Positions 9,340 to 20,748 of a stretch of 64,000 bases of DNA are shown here, piece after piece; the stretch's first letter is position 1, and each line of letters starts with the position of its first letter. This stretch comes from Rhizoclosmatium globosum (Eukaryota; Chytridiomycota; Chytridiomycetes; Chytridiales; Chytriomycetaceae). The notes beneath the pieces were generated by a model. That model ran no database searches. It saw nothing but the letters and a program-made list of their open reading frames with translations, and was not told the origin of the DNA. The DNA is taken from positions 372,001-436,000 of the forward strand of contig MCGO01000034.1 in the NCBI GenBank assembly GCA_002104985.1, in the 5' to 3' direction. The translations under genes and the position numbers were made by a program.

Positions 9340-12300
9340 TTAAATAGATGAAAATAATCGATTCAATTCTTCAAGTTTTTCGTTCACTTGAAATCCTTCA
9401 ATTACGTTTTGACGACGAGCTCCATCACTGACATCTTCCTCTTCGTCCAACTGATTCTGTAAGGCAACGAAACTATCAGATAACGATAAATATTGTTCGT
9501 GAAAAGATTCAATGTCTTGTTTCATTTGGTGGATTGTCTTTTGATCCTGAAACCAGCATTCCTTAAGTTGTGTATTCTTTTCGTCCTTTTCACGTAGACG
9601 CGATTCGAGCTCATAGATTTTCACTTCGAGACTTTGAATCGTTTCTCTTGATTGGAAAAGCTCTTCCTTGAGATGATGTAAATTTGCATTACATTGAGTA
9701 AGACTCGATTCAAGTTTACGAATCGTAGCCGCTTGTTTGGAATTAACTGCTTCGTTTTCTTTCATCAAGCACTTGAGACTTGATATCTTTTTAATGAGCT
9801 GGATTTTAATCTCCTGCTCTTCTTGGATAGTTATTTCGAGTGTATCCACTGTGCTTCTGGTTGCTTCACAGTTTCGTTCCAGTGCAATCAATTCTGAAGT
9901 CAAAGACAACCTTTTGACTTGAGAATCTTTCAGCAGTTTCTGGAGTGCAGCGTTTGTGAGGGTTTCTGTTGTCAGTTGCGCTCTTAAATTGTGAGTTTCT
10001 GTCGTGATCGTGTTCGATAATAGAGGAGTAACTGATGTGGCTTTACTCGAAAGTATTCCGCTAAGTAGGCGAGTGGCTTTCATTTCAGAGAATGCAAGGC
10101 GTCCTTCAAGCGAAGCTACTTCTCGTTTCAAGCCACGAGTATCAACATCCTTCTGCATAAGTATTTTCTCATATTCGATAAGTTTGTCTTGGAGAACTTT
10201 GATTTTTTCGAGTGCTTCGGAGTGATGCGTTTCGTGGTAATAAAGGCTATCTGCCAAACGATCGACTTCGCTTATGGCTGACTTGAGCTGTTTTCTAAGT
10301 TCAGATCGCTCAGCTTCTTCTTTTTCATTGTGAATCATCGAGTTGTTTGTGATTTCGTTTGCAAGGGTTTCGTTTGTATCTTCAAGTCGCATTCGTAAAG
10401 TTGTGGATGTGTAATTTTGAAGATTGAGTTGATTTTCGAGATTCAAGATAGTGTCGAGAGAGATTCTTAACTCGTTTTGCAGTTTCGATAGTGACAGAGA
10501 GTATTCGGTTTCAAGATTGGACAACCGTTTTGAGTTGTTTTCTGAAGCTGATTTTTCAATGTCAAACAAAAGGCCCAGCTCAAAAATTCGTTTTTGAGCT
10601 TTTTTGTTTGCGGCTTCCAATTCTGCAATGTCTGAGAGCAATGTTTTGATGGTAATTTCATTTTGATCTTTGATGTTTTTTAGTTGTTCGTTCTGGTTGA
10701 TGATTTCTGTCAGCTGGTTTTCAGCTGTATTATATCTATTTATGGCGTGATACAATTGCACAGCGAGATCACTATATTTGGTCGAGTGCTCAGACGAGTT
10801 ATTGAGAGTCTCCAAGAGTTTGGCATTTTGAGCCGCAGACTCCTGGAGCGCTGACTCTGTAGCAAAACATCTTGTTATGAGCGTTTGATATTCACTGCTC
10901 AGTTCTGATTGTTCTAAAGCCATGTTAGTGGGATTCGCTTGGATGCGTCTTAAATACCTCGTTTCGATTCTGCAAGCCTTGACCAAGTTTCTCCCAGTTC
11001 CTGTTGCTGTCGTTCTACTTCAGCTCTAAGAAGATGGATGGTTTGTTTGCTTTCATCTTGAGTTTCGAGGTCACGCTTTTCCGTGATGGTAAGCTGTCGT
11101 TCTAAGACAGAAGCTCGAGTTACAAACGACTGAGCCTGGTTTCCCATCATTTCGATTTGAGAAGACAGACGCTCGTTTTCAGCTTGCGATTGTTCCAATT
11201 GCAGCACTAACTTCTGTATTTCCAAACTCAATTCCTTGTTTCGAGTCTCCAAATTTGAAATTTCATTCTCTTTCAAAAGAATCTCTTGTGATTGTTGAAG
11301 GAAATCAGACTCTTTGATTGCGCTCTCAGAATTCCTCTCGGATTGTGCCGCAGCTTGAGCAATGTGTGTTTGAGCTCCTTCAAGCTTCTTATTCAGCTTA
11401 TAAATTTGCTTATTCAGAGAAGCTTTATCCTCGTCGTGCTGGTTGCCAAGTGCTTTGAGGACACCTCCACGGACCATGAATTCAAACTCAAACTTTTCTA
11501 TTTGAGAGGCCATCGCAGACATTTGGTCGCGAAGTTTGGCGTTCTCATCTTTTTCTTGGAGGTAGAGGTTAGATACATCTGTAAGCTGTGCATGCAGTGA
11601 ATGGTTTGCATTGGCAAGTGTGGTGATTGATTCTTGAGTTTGTGCCTTTAAATCTTGAAGTTCAGAAATATAGGTTAATATTTCAGCTTGTAGCTTTTCA
11701 ACTTGTATATGCGGAGGATCTCTTTGCGATTTTTGTGATTGTGGTTCTGTAGTCTTGGATTCTTGGTCGTTTTTACTTGACAGACTTCCACAAGAGATAA
11801 ATGACTCCTTTCCTTCATAATAATTCAAATTTTTTGAGCTGGCTCCGTGGTCGATGAGAGTTTGAATAGAGCTGCTCATTCCATTTCTGAGGGCGAAATC
11901 AAGTACAGAGCTAAATTCAAACTGTTAAAGCTATTCAGGAGCTTTTAATCAATTCATTACCTTGAATCAGATCCATATGTTTTGTTCAGCTCGTCAGTCG
12001 ATGCTCGTTTGACTAAAAAGTCCGCCATCTCTTTTCGTTTACACTGTATCGCATGATAAAACAACGGAAGACCAGTCTTTACAAATTCATTAGCTAGTTG
12101 CTAAATGCTGTTGCTCACAAACCTTGTCAAGCAAAGTCAAGTTCACATCGTATCCAGTCAAAAGTCTGAAGCTTTCCTTACAATCCAAATAAATCGTATA
12201 ATGCAAAGCCGTCGCACCCAGCAAGTCTTGTGCATTTACATATGCACCTTTCTGCAACAATAGCTGGACTATATCAGTCCAACCTCGCATCACCGCCAAC

Positions 12301-12821
12301 ATCAACGGTGTACGACCCTCTCGATTCAAGACGTCGATTTTTGCGTTATGATCCAACAAGAGCACGGCTATATCCAGTTTGTTCTCATCAACTGCTAAAT
12401 GGAGCGCCGTGAATCCATGATATGTATCAAGCTTATTCACATCACGAGATTGGTCCGCAAGTAAGGATTTTATCTTTGTTACGTTGGATGTGTGGACGGC
12501 GGATTGCAGGGAATTCAGTTTTTTGGAGTTTAGGAATGTGGGTGATTTCAGTTTTGCGAGTGATAAGGTTGCGATGGTGTCTGTTGGGGAGAAGAAGGGT
12601 GATGGAGGTAGGGATGCAATAGACGCGATTGAGTTATGTGACGGTGTTCGAGAGTGATCTTGGGATTTGTTGCTTGAGGAAATGAGGGCTTTTAGGGTTT
12701 CTACGGGTGGCGGAGGCGGTTTCGTAACTGTAAATGTCTTAATACCTCGATAGAGAATATCTATGGTATAGAAAGTACCTGTTTTCTTCTTTCCGAAAGT
12801 AGGTACAATTAGGCTGCTCAT
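9340..12821 (-). CDS. Ankyrin-repeat protein with very long coiled coil, copy 3
   Basis: Five exons (12821-12779, 12727-12123, 12076-11961, 11910-10958, 10913-9340; introns 44-51 bp) join to 1096 residues in one frame. After a Pro/Ser-rich N-terminus, about five ankyrin repeats (residues 100-290) carry Phe-Thr-Ala-Leu-His-Leu-Ala, Gly-Arg-Thr-Pro-Leu-Met and Ala-Thr-Ala-Leu-His-Tyr. The remaining 800 residues are almost unbroken Glu/Gln/Lys/Leu heptads, about twice to three times longer than the coil of its neighbours. The shared Gly-Leu-Pro-Leu-Phe-Tyr-His-Ala-Ile exon is also in copy 1. A basal-body, cytoskeletal or organelle scaffold is plausible but is inference from the shape alone. Confidence 0.82.
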
Positions 12822-12924
12822 TTTAAATGGTTGTTGGTGTGGAACTTTCAGTTCGTTCCTTCTTCTTCTAGAATATGATTGGATCAAACAAATTAGCCAA
12901 AGCAATTATCCATTTATTCGGCCA

Positions 12925-14686
12925 TTATAACGCTTCAACCAGTCCATGAGACGCTCGTATCTGTTCCAACAACTCCTCAATCCGTTCTTGACTCTCCAAC
13001 TCGTCGTCATTCTGGATTCTGCGTTCATGAAATTTACGAAGCTGTTCGTCAATCTTTTCGATACGCGATGCAGAGGAATCGAAGCTGAGGTGTGAGTCTT
13101 GTTCATGGAGGTCGTGTAGGTCCATGACTGACTTGACGTCTGTGGGGAATTTTGAGCGAAGAGTAATATTAGAGTAGTCAATAACACACCTCTCGCACTA
13201 GATGATGGATACATTGGCGTAGAGATTCCGGAAGCAGTCGGTGTCCATACGGAAGGTGTCCATACAAGAGAGGCAATTTCGACATCATTTCCATGCATCG
13301 CCATTAGCTCCCTATTTTGGTATCAGTCTTTTTTTATTCTTTGCACACTTACTTGTCAATCTTCGCGAGTCGATCCAACTCTGTAGGTTCTAGCCATGTG
13401 TTCTTCACTGATTTTGCAGAACTTAGGGACGTCCTTCTTGAAGCCTATCGAACAGAAAACTTAAGCTCAATAAAGTGATAAAATGTGGCTCACGCACAGT
13501 AGAGGACACTTCGTCAGGCCCCTCCCGTTTCTCCGAACTTCCTTGAATACTTTCAAATCCATCAGTACCGTCTTCTTCGCACTCAACATCATCCCCAAAC
13601 TCGTCCGATTCCATCAAAAGCTTATCGACTCGATCTTGCTCAACTTCAGTCATGGCATGGTAATAACGCGCTTGCGGACCCAGAACGATGTTTCGCTGAA
13701 TAAAGTCTCCCAGTTTGTACCCTTTCTTTTCAGGAATAGGTTGGCCATCGGGACCAAGTTCTTGCGGTTGCTGTTGTTGGGACGATGGGAGAGAACCATG
13801 GTGCTGAGACGATCGGAGCGTTCCCGCTGATCGACGTGTCCCACCCAGTTTTCGTTGTAATTTTGGTTCAGTTAAGAATGTTCGTGTGTCGAGAGAGTGC
13901 ACGGATTTAAGTTCAAAGTCGTTGACGGAGCTGGCGCCTGAGATTGATGCGTTATCGTCATCGATGGTGTTTTCGAATGCTGTTTGAGGCTTTGAAGTGT
14001 TTGTGAGGGTCATGTTTGATGTTGTGGATGGTTTTGAGGACATGGAGTCTGCGAGGAGAGTCTTTTCTTGGAGGATTGAATCGAGGAGTTTGATCTTTCT
14101 GAATCCGTCGAGAAGCTTTGCGCGTGTTTCCGCTGTTTCGTTCTGAGGGTATGTTGTTGGGTTACTCGCTGTGTAGAAATGCGATGATGGACGGAAATAC
14201 CTTGTTTCTTTCCATTAAAATCTGTTCATGGTGATCCAAAATATCGAGTTGGTTGGAAATGAGAGTTGAGTTTCCTGTTGACACCATATCTTTGACTTGT
14301 TGCAAATAGACATCGAGTTCAGCCTATATTTAACACTTAACTTAGTACATAATATACCTCAGAAATTTAATACTTACTCGCTCGGCCTCCCAGTTTTCTT
14401 GTCGCTTCAGAATATCGAATACAACAGACTCATCTGTGGTTTCCTTTCCTGCCGGAGTTCCGCACAGAGTCTGTGGTTCTGATGCTGAAGATATCAGATA
14501 CGGAGTGGTTGGAACCATCGGCTTGTCTGCAGTCGACTTCAGTTAGGTAGATTGAAATCGAAAGGTTTACAGTATACCTAATTCAGGAGCGATTTGAACT
14601 AAGCCACGCGTTGGTACTTTATTCGAATCTCCGTTTGATGAGCCGGCGCTGGATAGGTTGGATCGCACTACTCTCTTTGGCTGCAT
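12925..14686 (-). CDS. FSIP1: FSIP1-like flagellar/cilium-associated protein
   Basis: Seven exons (14686-14578, 14526-14378, 14323-14201, 14142-13498, 13444-13353, 13311-13190, 13139-12925; introns 41-58 bp) give 484 residues. Two blocks match my recollection of fibrous sheath-interacting protein 1. One is an Asp-Phe-Ile-x-Arg-Asn-Ile segment followed by Glu-x-Asp-Arg-Val-x-x-Leu-Leu. The other is a repeated x-x-Ile-Asp-x-x-Leu helix (Leu-Ala-Lys-Ile-Asp-Lys-Glu-Leu and Ile-Glu-Lys-Ile-Asp-Glu-Gln-Leu-Arg) ending in a Glu-Glu-Leu-Leu-Glu helix. FSIP1 is linked to sperm tail and motile cilia, which suits a zoosporic fungus. A poly-Gln patch lies mid-protein. It is transcribed divergently from the kinase-like gene, 156 bp apart. 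Confidence 0.7.
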
Positions 14687-14842
14687 TTGGGAGAGTGCTA
14701 AAACTAGAATTGTCAGGTATGTATATATACAATTTAAATGAAATTCAACCAGGCAAAGAAGGATTATTTAATATTTGTTTGAGGACTTCTTTGAAAACAT
14801 GTGCTTTGAAGTGCGAAGGGAAAGTGAAAAAGATTCTGTCAA
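14687..14842. promoter_or_regulatory. Shared divergent promoter region
   Basis: Only 156 bp separate the start codons of the FSIP1-like gene (minus) and the first kinase-LRR gene (plus), so both promoters must lie here or overlap coding sequence. A TATATA tract occurs near 14722-14728. No other element is recognisable by eye. Confidence 0.4.
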
Positions 14843-16882
14843 ATGCCCCTTATTGACCTCTCATCGCACGCAATCCAAACGCCAAGCAGCCAAGTGCTTG
14901 GCCAGGGTAGTTTCTCTAAAGTTTATGCTGGGACCCTTGATGGTGAGCCAGTTGCAGTGAAGGAGCTGCCACTTGGTTCTGATGCATCAGTCTTGTCTCC
15001 ATTCCAACATCCAAACATTGTTGAAATTAAGGGATTTGCTGTGCTGAAGAATCCACTGATTCTGATGGAAAGAATGGCTTCCACTCTTCAAGATCAGCTT
15101 AAATTTGCATCACAAGGGACGCTTTCCAGTCGCATTCTCTGGCTGAAGCAAGTCGCTCATGCATTGGCTTACTTGCATCAACTGCCAAATCCAGTTGTTC
15201 ATGGTGACTTGAAGACGTCTTCCATTTTGATTGGTGAGTGACAATTGAGTCTTGGCAGTGCGAGGAAAGCATCCACTTATCAAATTTTGCACTCTCAACA
15301 CAGATAATGATGGAAATGCTAAGATCAACAATATTGGATTGTATCAGTTGAAAAAGGAATCAAGATTCTACCGCACTCCAGACTGTCACCTTCCTTTTAT
15401 TGCGCCTGAAGTATACTCTGAAGTTGACTGTGGACAAACACCGGCGCAAGATGTCTTTGCATTTGGAATGATCATGTATGAGACTCTTTGTGGACATGCT
15501 CCCTTCTCAAACGCTCGCTCTGTCGCTATTTCTTCTTTGGTGGAAAATGGGCAACGCCCTCAACAACCTACAGCTGATGTTATTCCCCTTTGGCTATGGT
15601 TCATTATTAATCGTTGTTGGAGCCATAGTTCGATAGAAAGACCTTCAATGGGGGAAGTGGAACTGTTACTGGCGAGTGAAGGTGGTGGTGTACCTTCACT
15701 GGCAGCAACAGCAAGACCTGTTCAACAACAGCCACCCACGTATGAGCAAGTCAATGTAACTGATTTGGAGTTTGCATTGAACACTTCGTTTATGGAAGCT
15801 CAATCGTCTTCCCGTACATTATCCGAATTTATTGTGCCACCACCTATCCCCATTCCTCCCACTTATCAAGAAATTACGCGAACTGATGTGGATATCTTGT
15901 GGGACTTTTTACCTGAAGAATTGAAGAGGCGAAGAAAAATTCACAGTAAACAGCAACTGCGGAATTTACAGCTCCAGAGTTTACGATTTGGAAGTGGGCA
16001 TATAGGTAGCAATTTGATGTTCACGTGGAAAACGGACGACGATCGGTTGATTGGATTGAATTTGAAGGGGGAGGGTATTATTGCAGTGATTCCACCTGAG
16101 TTTGGGGAGTTGACGGAGTTGGAGGAGTTGTGAGTATTTATGGTGTATGATTTTTGATTGATCTGTTGACATCTGAAAACAGGGATTTGAGCGAGAATCG
16201 ATTGGTGGGAACAATCCCACCTGAGCTTGGGAATTTGTCGAAGCTTGTGTCATTGTAAGTTTGTCACTTTGTTTCTATAACTTGTTTTATTAATTTATCC
16301 TGGGTAGGGATCTGTCAAAGAACAAGTTGGAGGGGCGTATTCCTCCTTCGCTTGCATACTGCACACGTTTAGTGAACTTGTGAGCTCTTCATTTAAGCGA
16401 TGTCATAAGGCTTATATTGAAACAGACAGTTAAACACGAATCGATTGGTGGGAACAATCCCACCTGAGCTTGGGAATTTGTCAAAGCTTGTGTCATTGTA
16501 AGTTTGTCACTTTGTTTCTATAACTTGTTTTATTAATTTATCCTGGGTAGGGATCTGTCAAAGAACAAGTTGGAGGGGCGTATTCCTCCTTCGATTGCAT
16601 ACTGCACACGTTTAGTGAACTTGTGAGTTCTTTATTGAAGCGATGTCATAAGCTGATATTGAAACAGACAGTTAAACACGAATCGATTGAAAGGCCCTGT
16701 TCCAGATGAATTCGGACAATTATCGAGATTGCGCACAATGTAAGTTCTGCGCTCGCCATCTTCATTGGACATTCGAATAACAAATCTGCAGGAGCGTTTC
16801 AGAAAACTGGTTGACGGGTACCATGCCCCCGCTTTTGAAAAGCAAGTTTTATATGGGATTTCAGTATCCCCAGTTTTCATAA
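14843..16882 (+). CDS. N-terminal (pseudo)kinase with C-terminal plant-type LRRs, copy A
   Basis: Eight exons (14843-15233, 15304-16129, five exons of exactly 72 bp at 16183, 16308, 16426, 16551 and 16668, and 16792-16882) give 555 residues. A TKL-like kinase fold spans residues 15-265: Gly-Gln-Gly-Ser-Phe loop, Val-Ala-Val-Lys lysine, His-Gly-Asp-Leu-Lys catalytic loop, Ala-Pro-Glu, Asp-Val-Phe-Ala-Phe-Gly. The DFG motif reads Asn-Ile-Gly, losing the magnesium aspartate, so catalysis is doubtful. A linker holds two Pro-Pro-Thr-Tyr motifs and an Asp-Ile-Leu-Trp-Asp-Phe-Leu-Pro block. About seven repeats of the Asn-x-Leu-x-Gly-x-Ile-Pro type follow. No signal peptide or membrane helix is seen, so it is probably cytosolic, unlike plant receptor kinases, where the order is reversed. 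Confidence 0.85.
16196..16680 (+). repeat. 243-bp tandem duplication of two LRR exons with their introns
   Basis: The block from 16196 recurs at 16439, period 243 bp, covering two 72-bp LRR exons plus two introns. The introns are nearly identical between copies (53-54 and 45-46 bp), so the duplication is recent. A third partial match begins at 16681, where the exon start is the same but the rest differs. Confidence 0.88.
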
Positions 16883-16959
16883 ACCAAACTTCACTTTCCT
16901 TAGAATAAACTTTCAATAAATGCGTCGAAAGAAATTGAACCAACAAATCAATCAATCAA

Positions 16960-18797
16960 ATGACATTGCTCCTCGTTGACCTTTCGCCACAAACCATTCA
17001 CATCCAGCGAGATCAAGTTCTTGGAAGTGGTAGTCTTGCCACTGTTTGTGCAGGAGAACTAGATGTCACTTCTGTGGCAGTGAAGGAACTTCCACCTGGC
17101 TGTGATGCATCACTCCTTTCCTCGTTTGAGCATCCTCACATTGTTGAAATGAAGGGATACTTGATTGAAGGAGGAAAGGCAGTTGCTATTATGGAGAGAA
17201 TGGCTTCTACCCTTCAAGAACAGCTTCCATCGGCTCCTTCAACTTCTCTCTCAAGCCGCATTCTCTGGCTGAAACAGATCGCTACTGCTCTTTCCTACTT
17301 GCACCAACTGCCAAATCCAGTTGTCCATGGGGACCTGAAGACGTCATCTGTTTTGATTGGTTTGGTCTGTTTAAAGATGATAAGCCTACTTAATACATAC
17401 ACCATTTAGATTTCGATGGAAATGCGAAATTGAGTAACGTTGGGTTCTATAAACTCAAACGAATGTATCGGTCTTATCGAACGCCAGACAGCCACTTTGC
17501 ATTTATTCCTCCGGAATGTTGTTCTGATCCTGAAGCTGATTACACGACTGCACAAGATGTGTATTCGTTTGCGATGGTCATGTATGAGACGGTGTTTCGG
17601 TGTGTTCCATTCCACAAGGCTCGGCCGTCTGTGATTCCACTATTGGTTGTTGCTGGCAAGCGTCCTGCGCGACCTGAAGATTCGAGTGTTCCTGATTGGA
17701 TATGGAACTTGATTCAACTTTGTTGGGATCAAGATCCTCTGGCAAGGCCTTCAATGGCTGATGTCCTGGCTGCGTTGGAAGCTCAAGCTCTAGAAATTCA
17801 ACCCATTCCAGCCAATTCAGGCGCTATGGAACAAACTCCTGCCCCTGAGCCTCCAAGCTATGAGCAAGTCAACACCAACGATTTGGAGTACTTATTGAAC
17901 TTGACACACGCTGAACCTCAGCAATCCTCAGCGTCTGCTTATCGACCAGATTCCTCGTCAACGTCTGCATCTTCGTTTGTTGTGCCACCTCCAACCACTC
18001 TACCTCCCTCATACGGACAAGTCCGCACAGATCTTGACATTCTTTGGGACTTTCTGCCGGTTGAATGGAAACATAAAAAGAAAATCAATGACAAACCTGG
18101 ACTTCGCAGAGCCGTTTTACGTGCACAGGCTCCGTTTCCATCTACGGAAACGAGATACATGTTTCAGTGGAACCGTGAAGATCGGTTGGTTTCACTGATA
18201 TTGTCGGGGGAGAAGCTTTCGGGGACTATTCCGGCTGAAATTGGGATGTTGACTGAGTTGCGCGAGTTGTTGAGTGGTTTTCTTTGTTTTCATGAGTTTA
18301 GGAAATTGATAATTGGGGATGCAAATAGGGATTTGAGCGATAACAAGTTCAGTGGACCGATTCCTGAGGAGATTTGGACGTTGTATCGGTTGACTTCATT
18401 GTGAGTATCTTTGATGACGGTTTGAGAGAAGAAACCGAGACTAACTTGAACCAGGAATCTTTCCAAAAACTCTTTGACGGGTCCTTTATCTGCGAACGTG
18501 TATAACCTGCAGGCACTTGAGAAATTGTATGTTTACTTGTACAGTTAAAGGTTTTTTTGTTAACCTCAATTCTCTTAGGTTGTTGAATTCCAATGGATTG
18601 ACGGGTACGGTTCCAAATGAATTAGGGGAGCTTACGAGATTAGGCGTATTGTAAAGAGAGAATCGTATTCACATGGTGATTCTAAACGTGACTTCAGGAA
18701 CTTGGACCAAAACTTTCTTCAGGGAACATTGCCAGTGTCAATTCGAGGAAGGTTTAATACCGGACGGCAGAATGGGCCGTTGTTTAACAGGCTGTAG
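16960..18797 (+). CDS. N-terminal (pseudo)kinase with C-terminal LRRs, copy B
   Basis: Exons 16960-17359, 17410-18268, three 72-bp exons (18329, 18455, 18579) and 18698-18797 give 524 residues, starting 77 bp after copy A. The kinase-like domain keeps the Gly-Ser-Gly-Ser loop, Val-Ala-Val-Lys and His-Gly-Asp-Leu-Lys, but has Asn-Val-Gly in place of DFG and Pro-Pro-Glu in place of Ala-Pro-Glu. The linker repeats the Pro-Ser-Tyr-Glu-Gln-Val-Asn and Asp-Ile-Leu-Trp-Asp-Phe-Leu-Pro motifs of copy A. The C-terminus has about five plant-style LRRs, fewer than A. Intron 18269-18328 is a multiple of three and also reads open. The role is unknown; a signalling scaffold is an inference. Confidence 0.83.
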
Positions 18798-18930
18798 TGT
18801 TTGAATAGTATGATACAGTATTGCTTCATTCGTAAATCAATAAATTGTATTTTCTCATCTTCGTTTGTCTGTGACTTGATGTTGAGGTTGGTTAAATTGA
18901 GTAAAGTTGAACCTTCAAATCTAACTCCAA

Positions 18931-20676
18931 ATGCCGCCACCACTGGCTGACCTCTCATCACAGATGCTTCAGATTGAATTCAATCAAATTCTCGGGATTG
19001 GTAGTCTTGCTACTGTCTATGCTGGGACCCTTGATGGTGAACCAGTTGCAGTGAAGGAGCTTCCGCCCATCAGTCTTGTCTCCATTCCAACATCCAAACA
19101 TTGTTGAAACTAAGGGATTTGCTACTGTTTTGGAAGGAGGCAAGCCTGTCATTATTATGGAGAGAATGGCAACTACACTCCAAAAGAAGCTGCAATCTGG
19201 ACCTTCAATTCCACTTTCCAGTCGCATTCTCTGGCTGAAACAGATTGCTGCTGCTCTTTCTCACCTGCATCAACTGCCAGATCCAGTTGTTCATGGTGAC
19301 TTGAGGATGTCTTCCATTTTGATTGGTGAGTGGCTGAAAGCAATCAACCCACCCAATTTATCCTATCAACTAAGACGCGGACGGAAATGCAAAACTCAAT
19401 AACATTGGACTGTACAAACTCAAGAAAGCGTCAAGATCTTACCGCACACCTGACTGTCACTTGGCGTTCCTTCCTCCTGAAAGTTATTCTGAAGTAGGCA
19501 ATGGACCTACAAAAGCGCATGACGTGTATTCATTCGGAATGATTGTATATGAGACGGTTACTGGACGTGTTCCGTTTGATGGAACGCCGGCTGGAGCTAT
19601 TCCCTTTTTGGTCATGGCGGGAAAGAGGCCCGAGCGACCGGATGCGGGGAATGACGTTCCTGACTGGGTTTGGGAGATTATTGAGCGTTGTTGGAGGCAG
19701 GATCTGGGTGGGAGACCGGATATGGAGGAGGTGGAGGTGTTGATTGGGAGGGGAGGAATTGGAGGGGAAGCGGTAGAATCTGCTCGGGTGGTTGAGCCGC
19801 CGACGTATGAGCAGCTGAATGTGTCTGATTTGGAATATGCTTTGAATGCATCAATTGAAGAGCATCATGGTGGTGGGAGCAGTAGTATGTCTTCGCAGCT
19901 ACAGTTTCTTGTTCCAACGCCAACAATCCTCCCACCGACATACGGAGAAGCACTCCGCGAAGATCTTGATATTTTGTGGGATTTCTTGCCAACCGAATTC
20001 AAAAGCCGGAACGGGATCAAGGACCATGCACAGCTTCGGAACTTGAAAGCGGGTGGAGGATGGCTTGGGGATCGAGTCATGTTTGAATGGAATGGAGCCA
20101 ATCGGTTGGTTGCGATTCGATTGAAGACAGAGGGGATTTCGGGAAAGATTCCTGTGGAGTTTGTTGCGTTGACGGAGTTGGAGGAGTTGTGAGTGCTCTT
20201 CTATTATGAACTTCACTTACGTTTCTCAGGGATTTGAGCGAGAATGGACTCACTGGGTCGATTCCGGCCGAGTTTGGGAACTTGAGAAAGTTGGTTACTC
20301 TGTGAGAAGCCATTGATATGAGTATTGAGTATTCTAATCTTATTGCAATAAGGAATCTGTCCAAGAACAAATTGGAAGGACAAATCCCCGGTTCTCTTGG
20401 AAATTGTAATCGATTGGTATCGTTGTGAGTCTTAATCTTGTTTGCCCTTATAATTTAACTGGTTCCAAGGTTGTTGCATTCGAATCGGTTGACGGGCTCT
20501 GTTCCCTCCGAATTGGGAGGTATTTCGACACTCTATAAATTGTGAGTTTTCATGATATAAACCTTTTTCTTGCTTTAATACGAGGATGAATGAATAGGAG
20601 GCTTGATCAGAACTTCCTGTCTGGCTCCTTACCTGGACCACTTAGATCCAAGTTCAAAATGGGAATGCAATATTAG
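18931..20676 (+). pseudogene. N-terminal (pseudo)kinase with C-terminal LRRs, copy C, frameshifted
   Basis: Exons 18931-19325, 19375-20188, three 72-bp exons (20230, 20353, 20470) and 20598-20676 follow the pattern of copies A and B. Relative to A, 11 bp are missing at about 19068 just after the Val-Ala-Val-Lys-Glu-Leu-Pro block, so the frame from ATG 18931 closes early. Adding 11 would restore a 504-residue product, which shows that everything else is intact. DFG is Asn-Ile-Gly again and Ala-Pro-Glu is Pro-Pro-Glu. The loss could be a true deletion or an assembly error; a product from ATG 19076 would lack the glycine loop and lysine. Confidence 0.75.
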
Positions 20677-20748
20677 AGAAATGATAAAATAAAGAAAGTA
20701 CTTTTGATGAAGGAGAAATAGTTTATTTGTTTTTAGAGTCTCGGTCAA

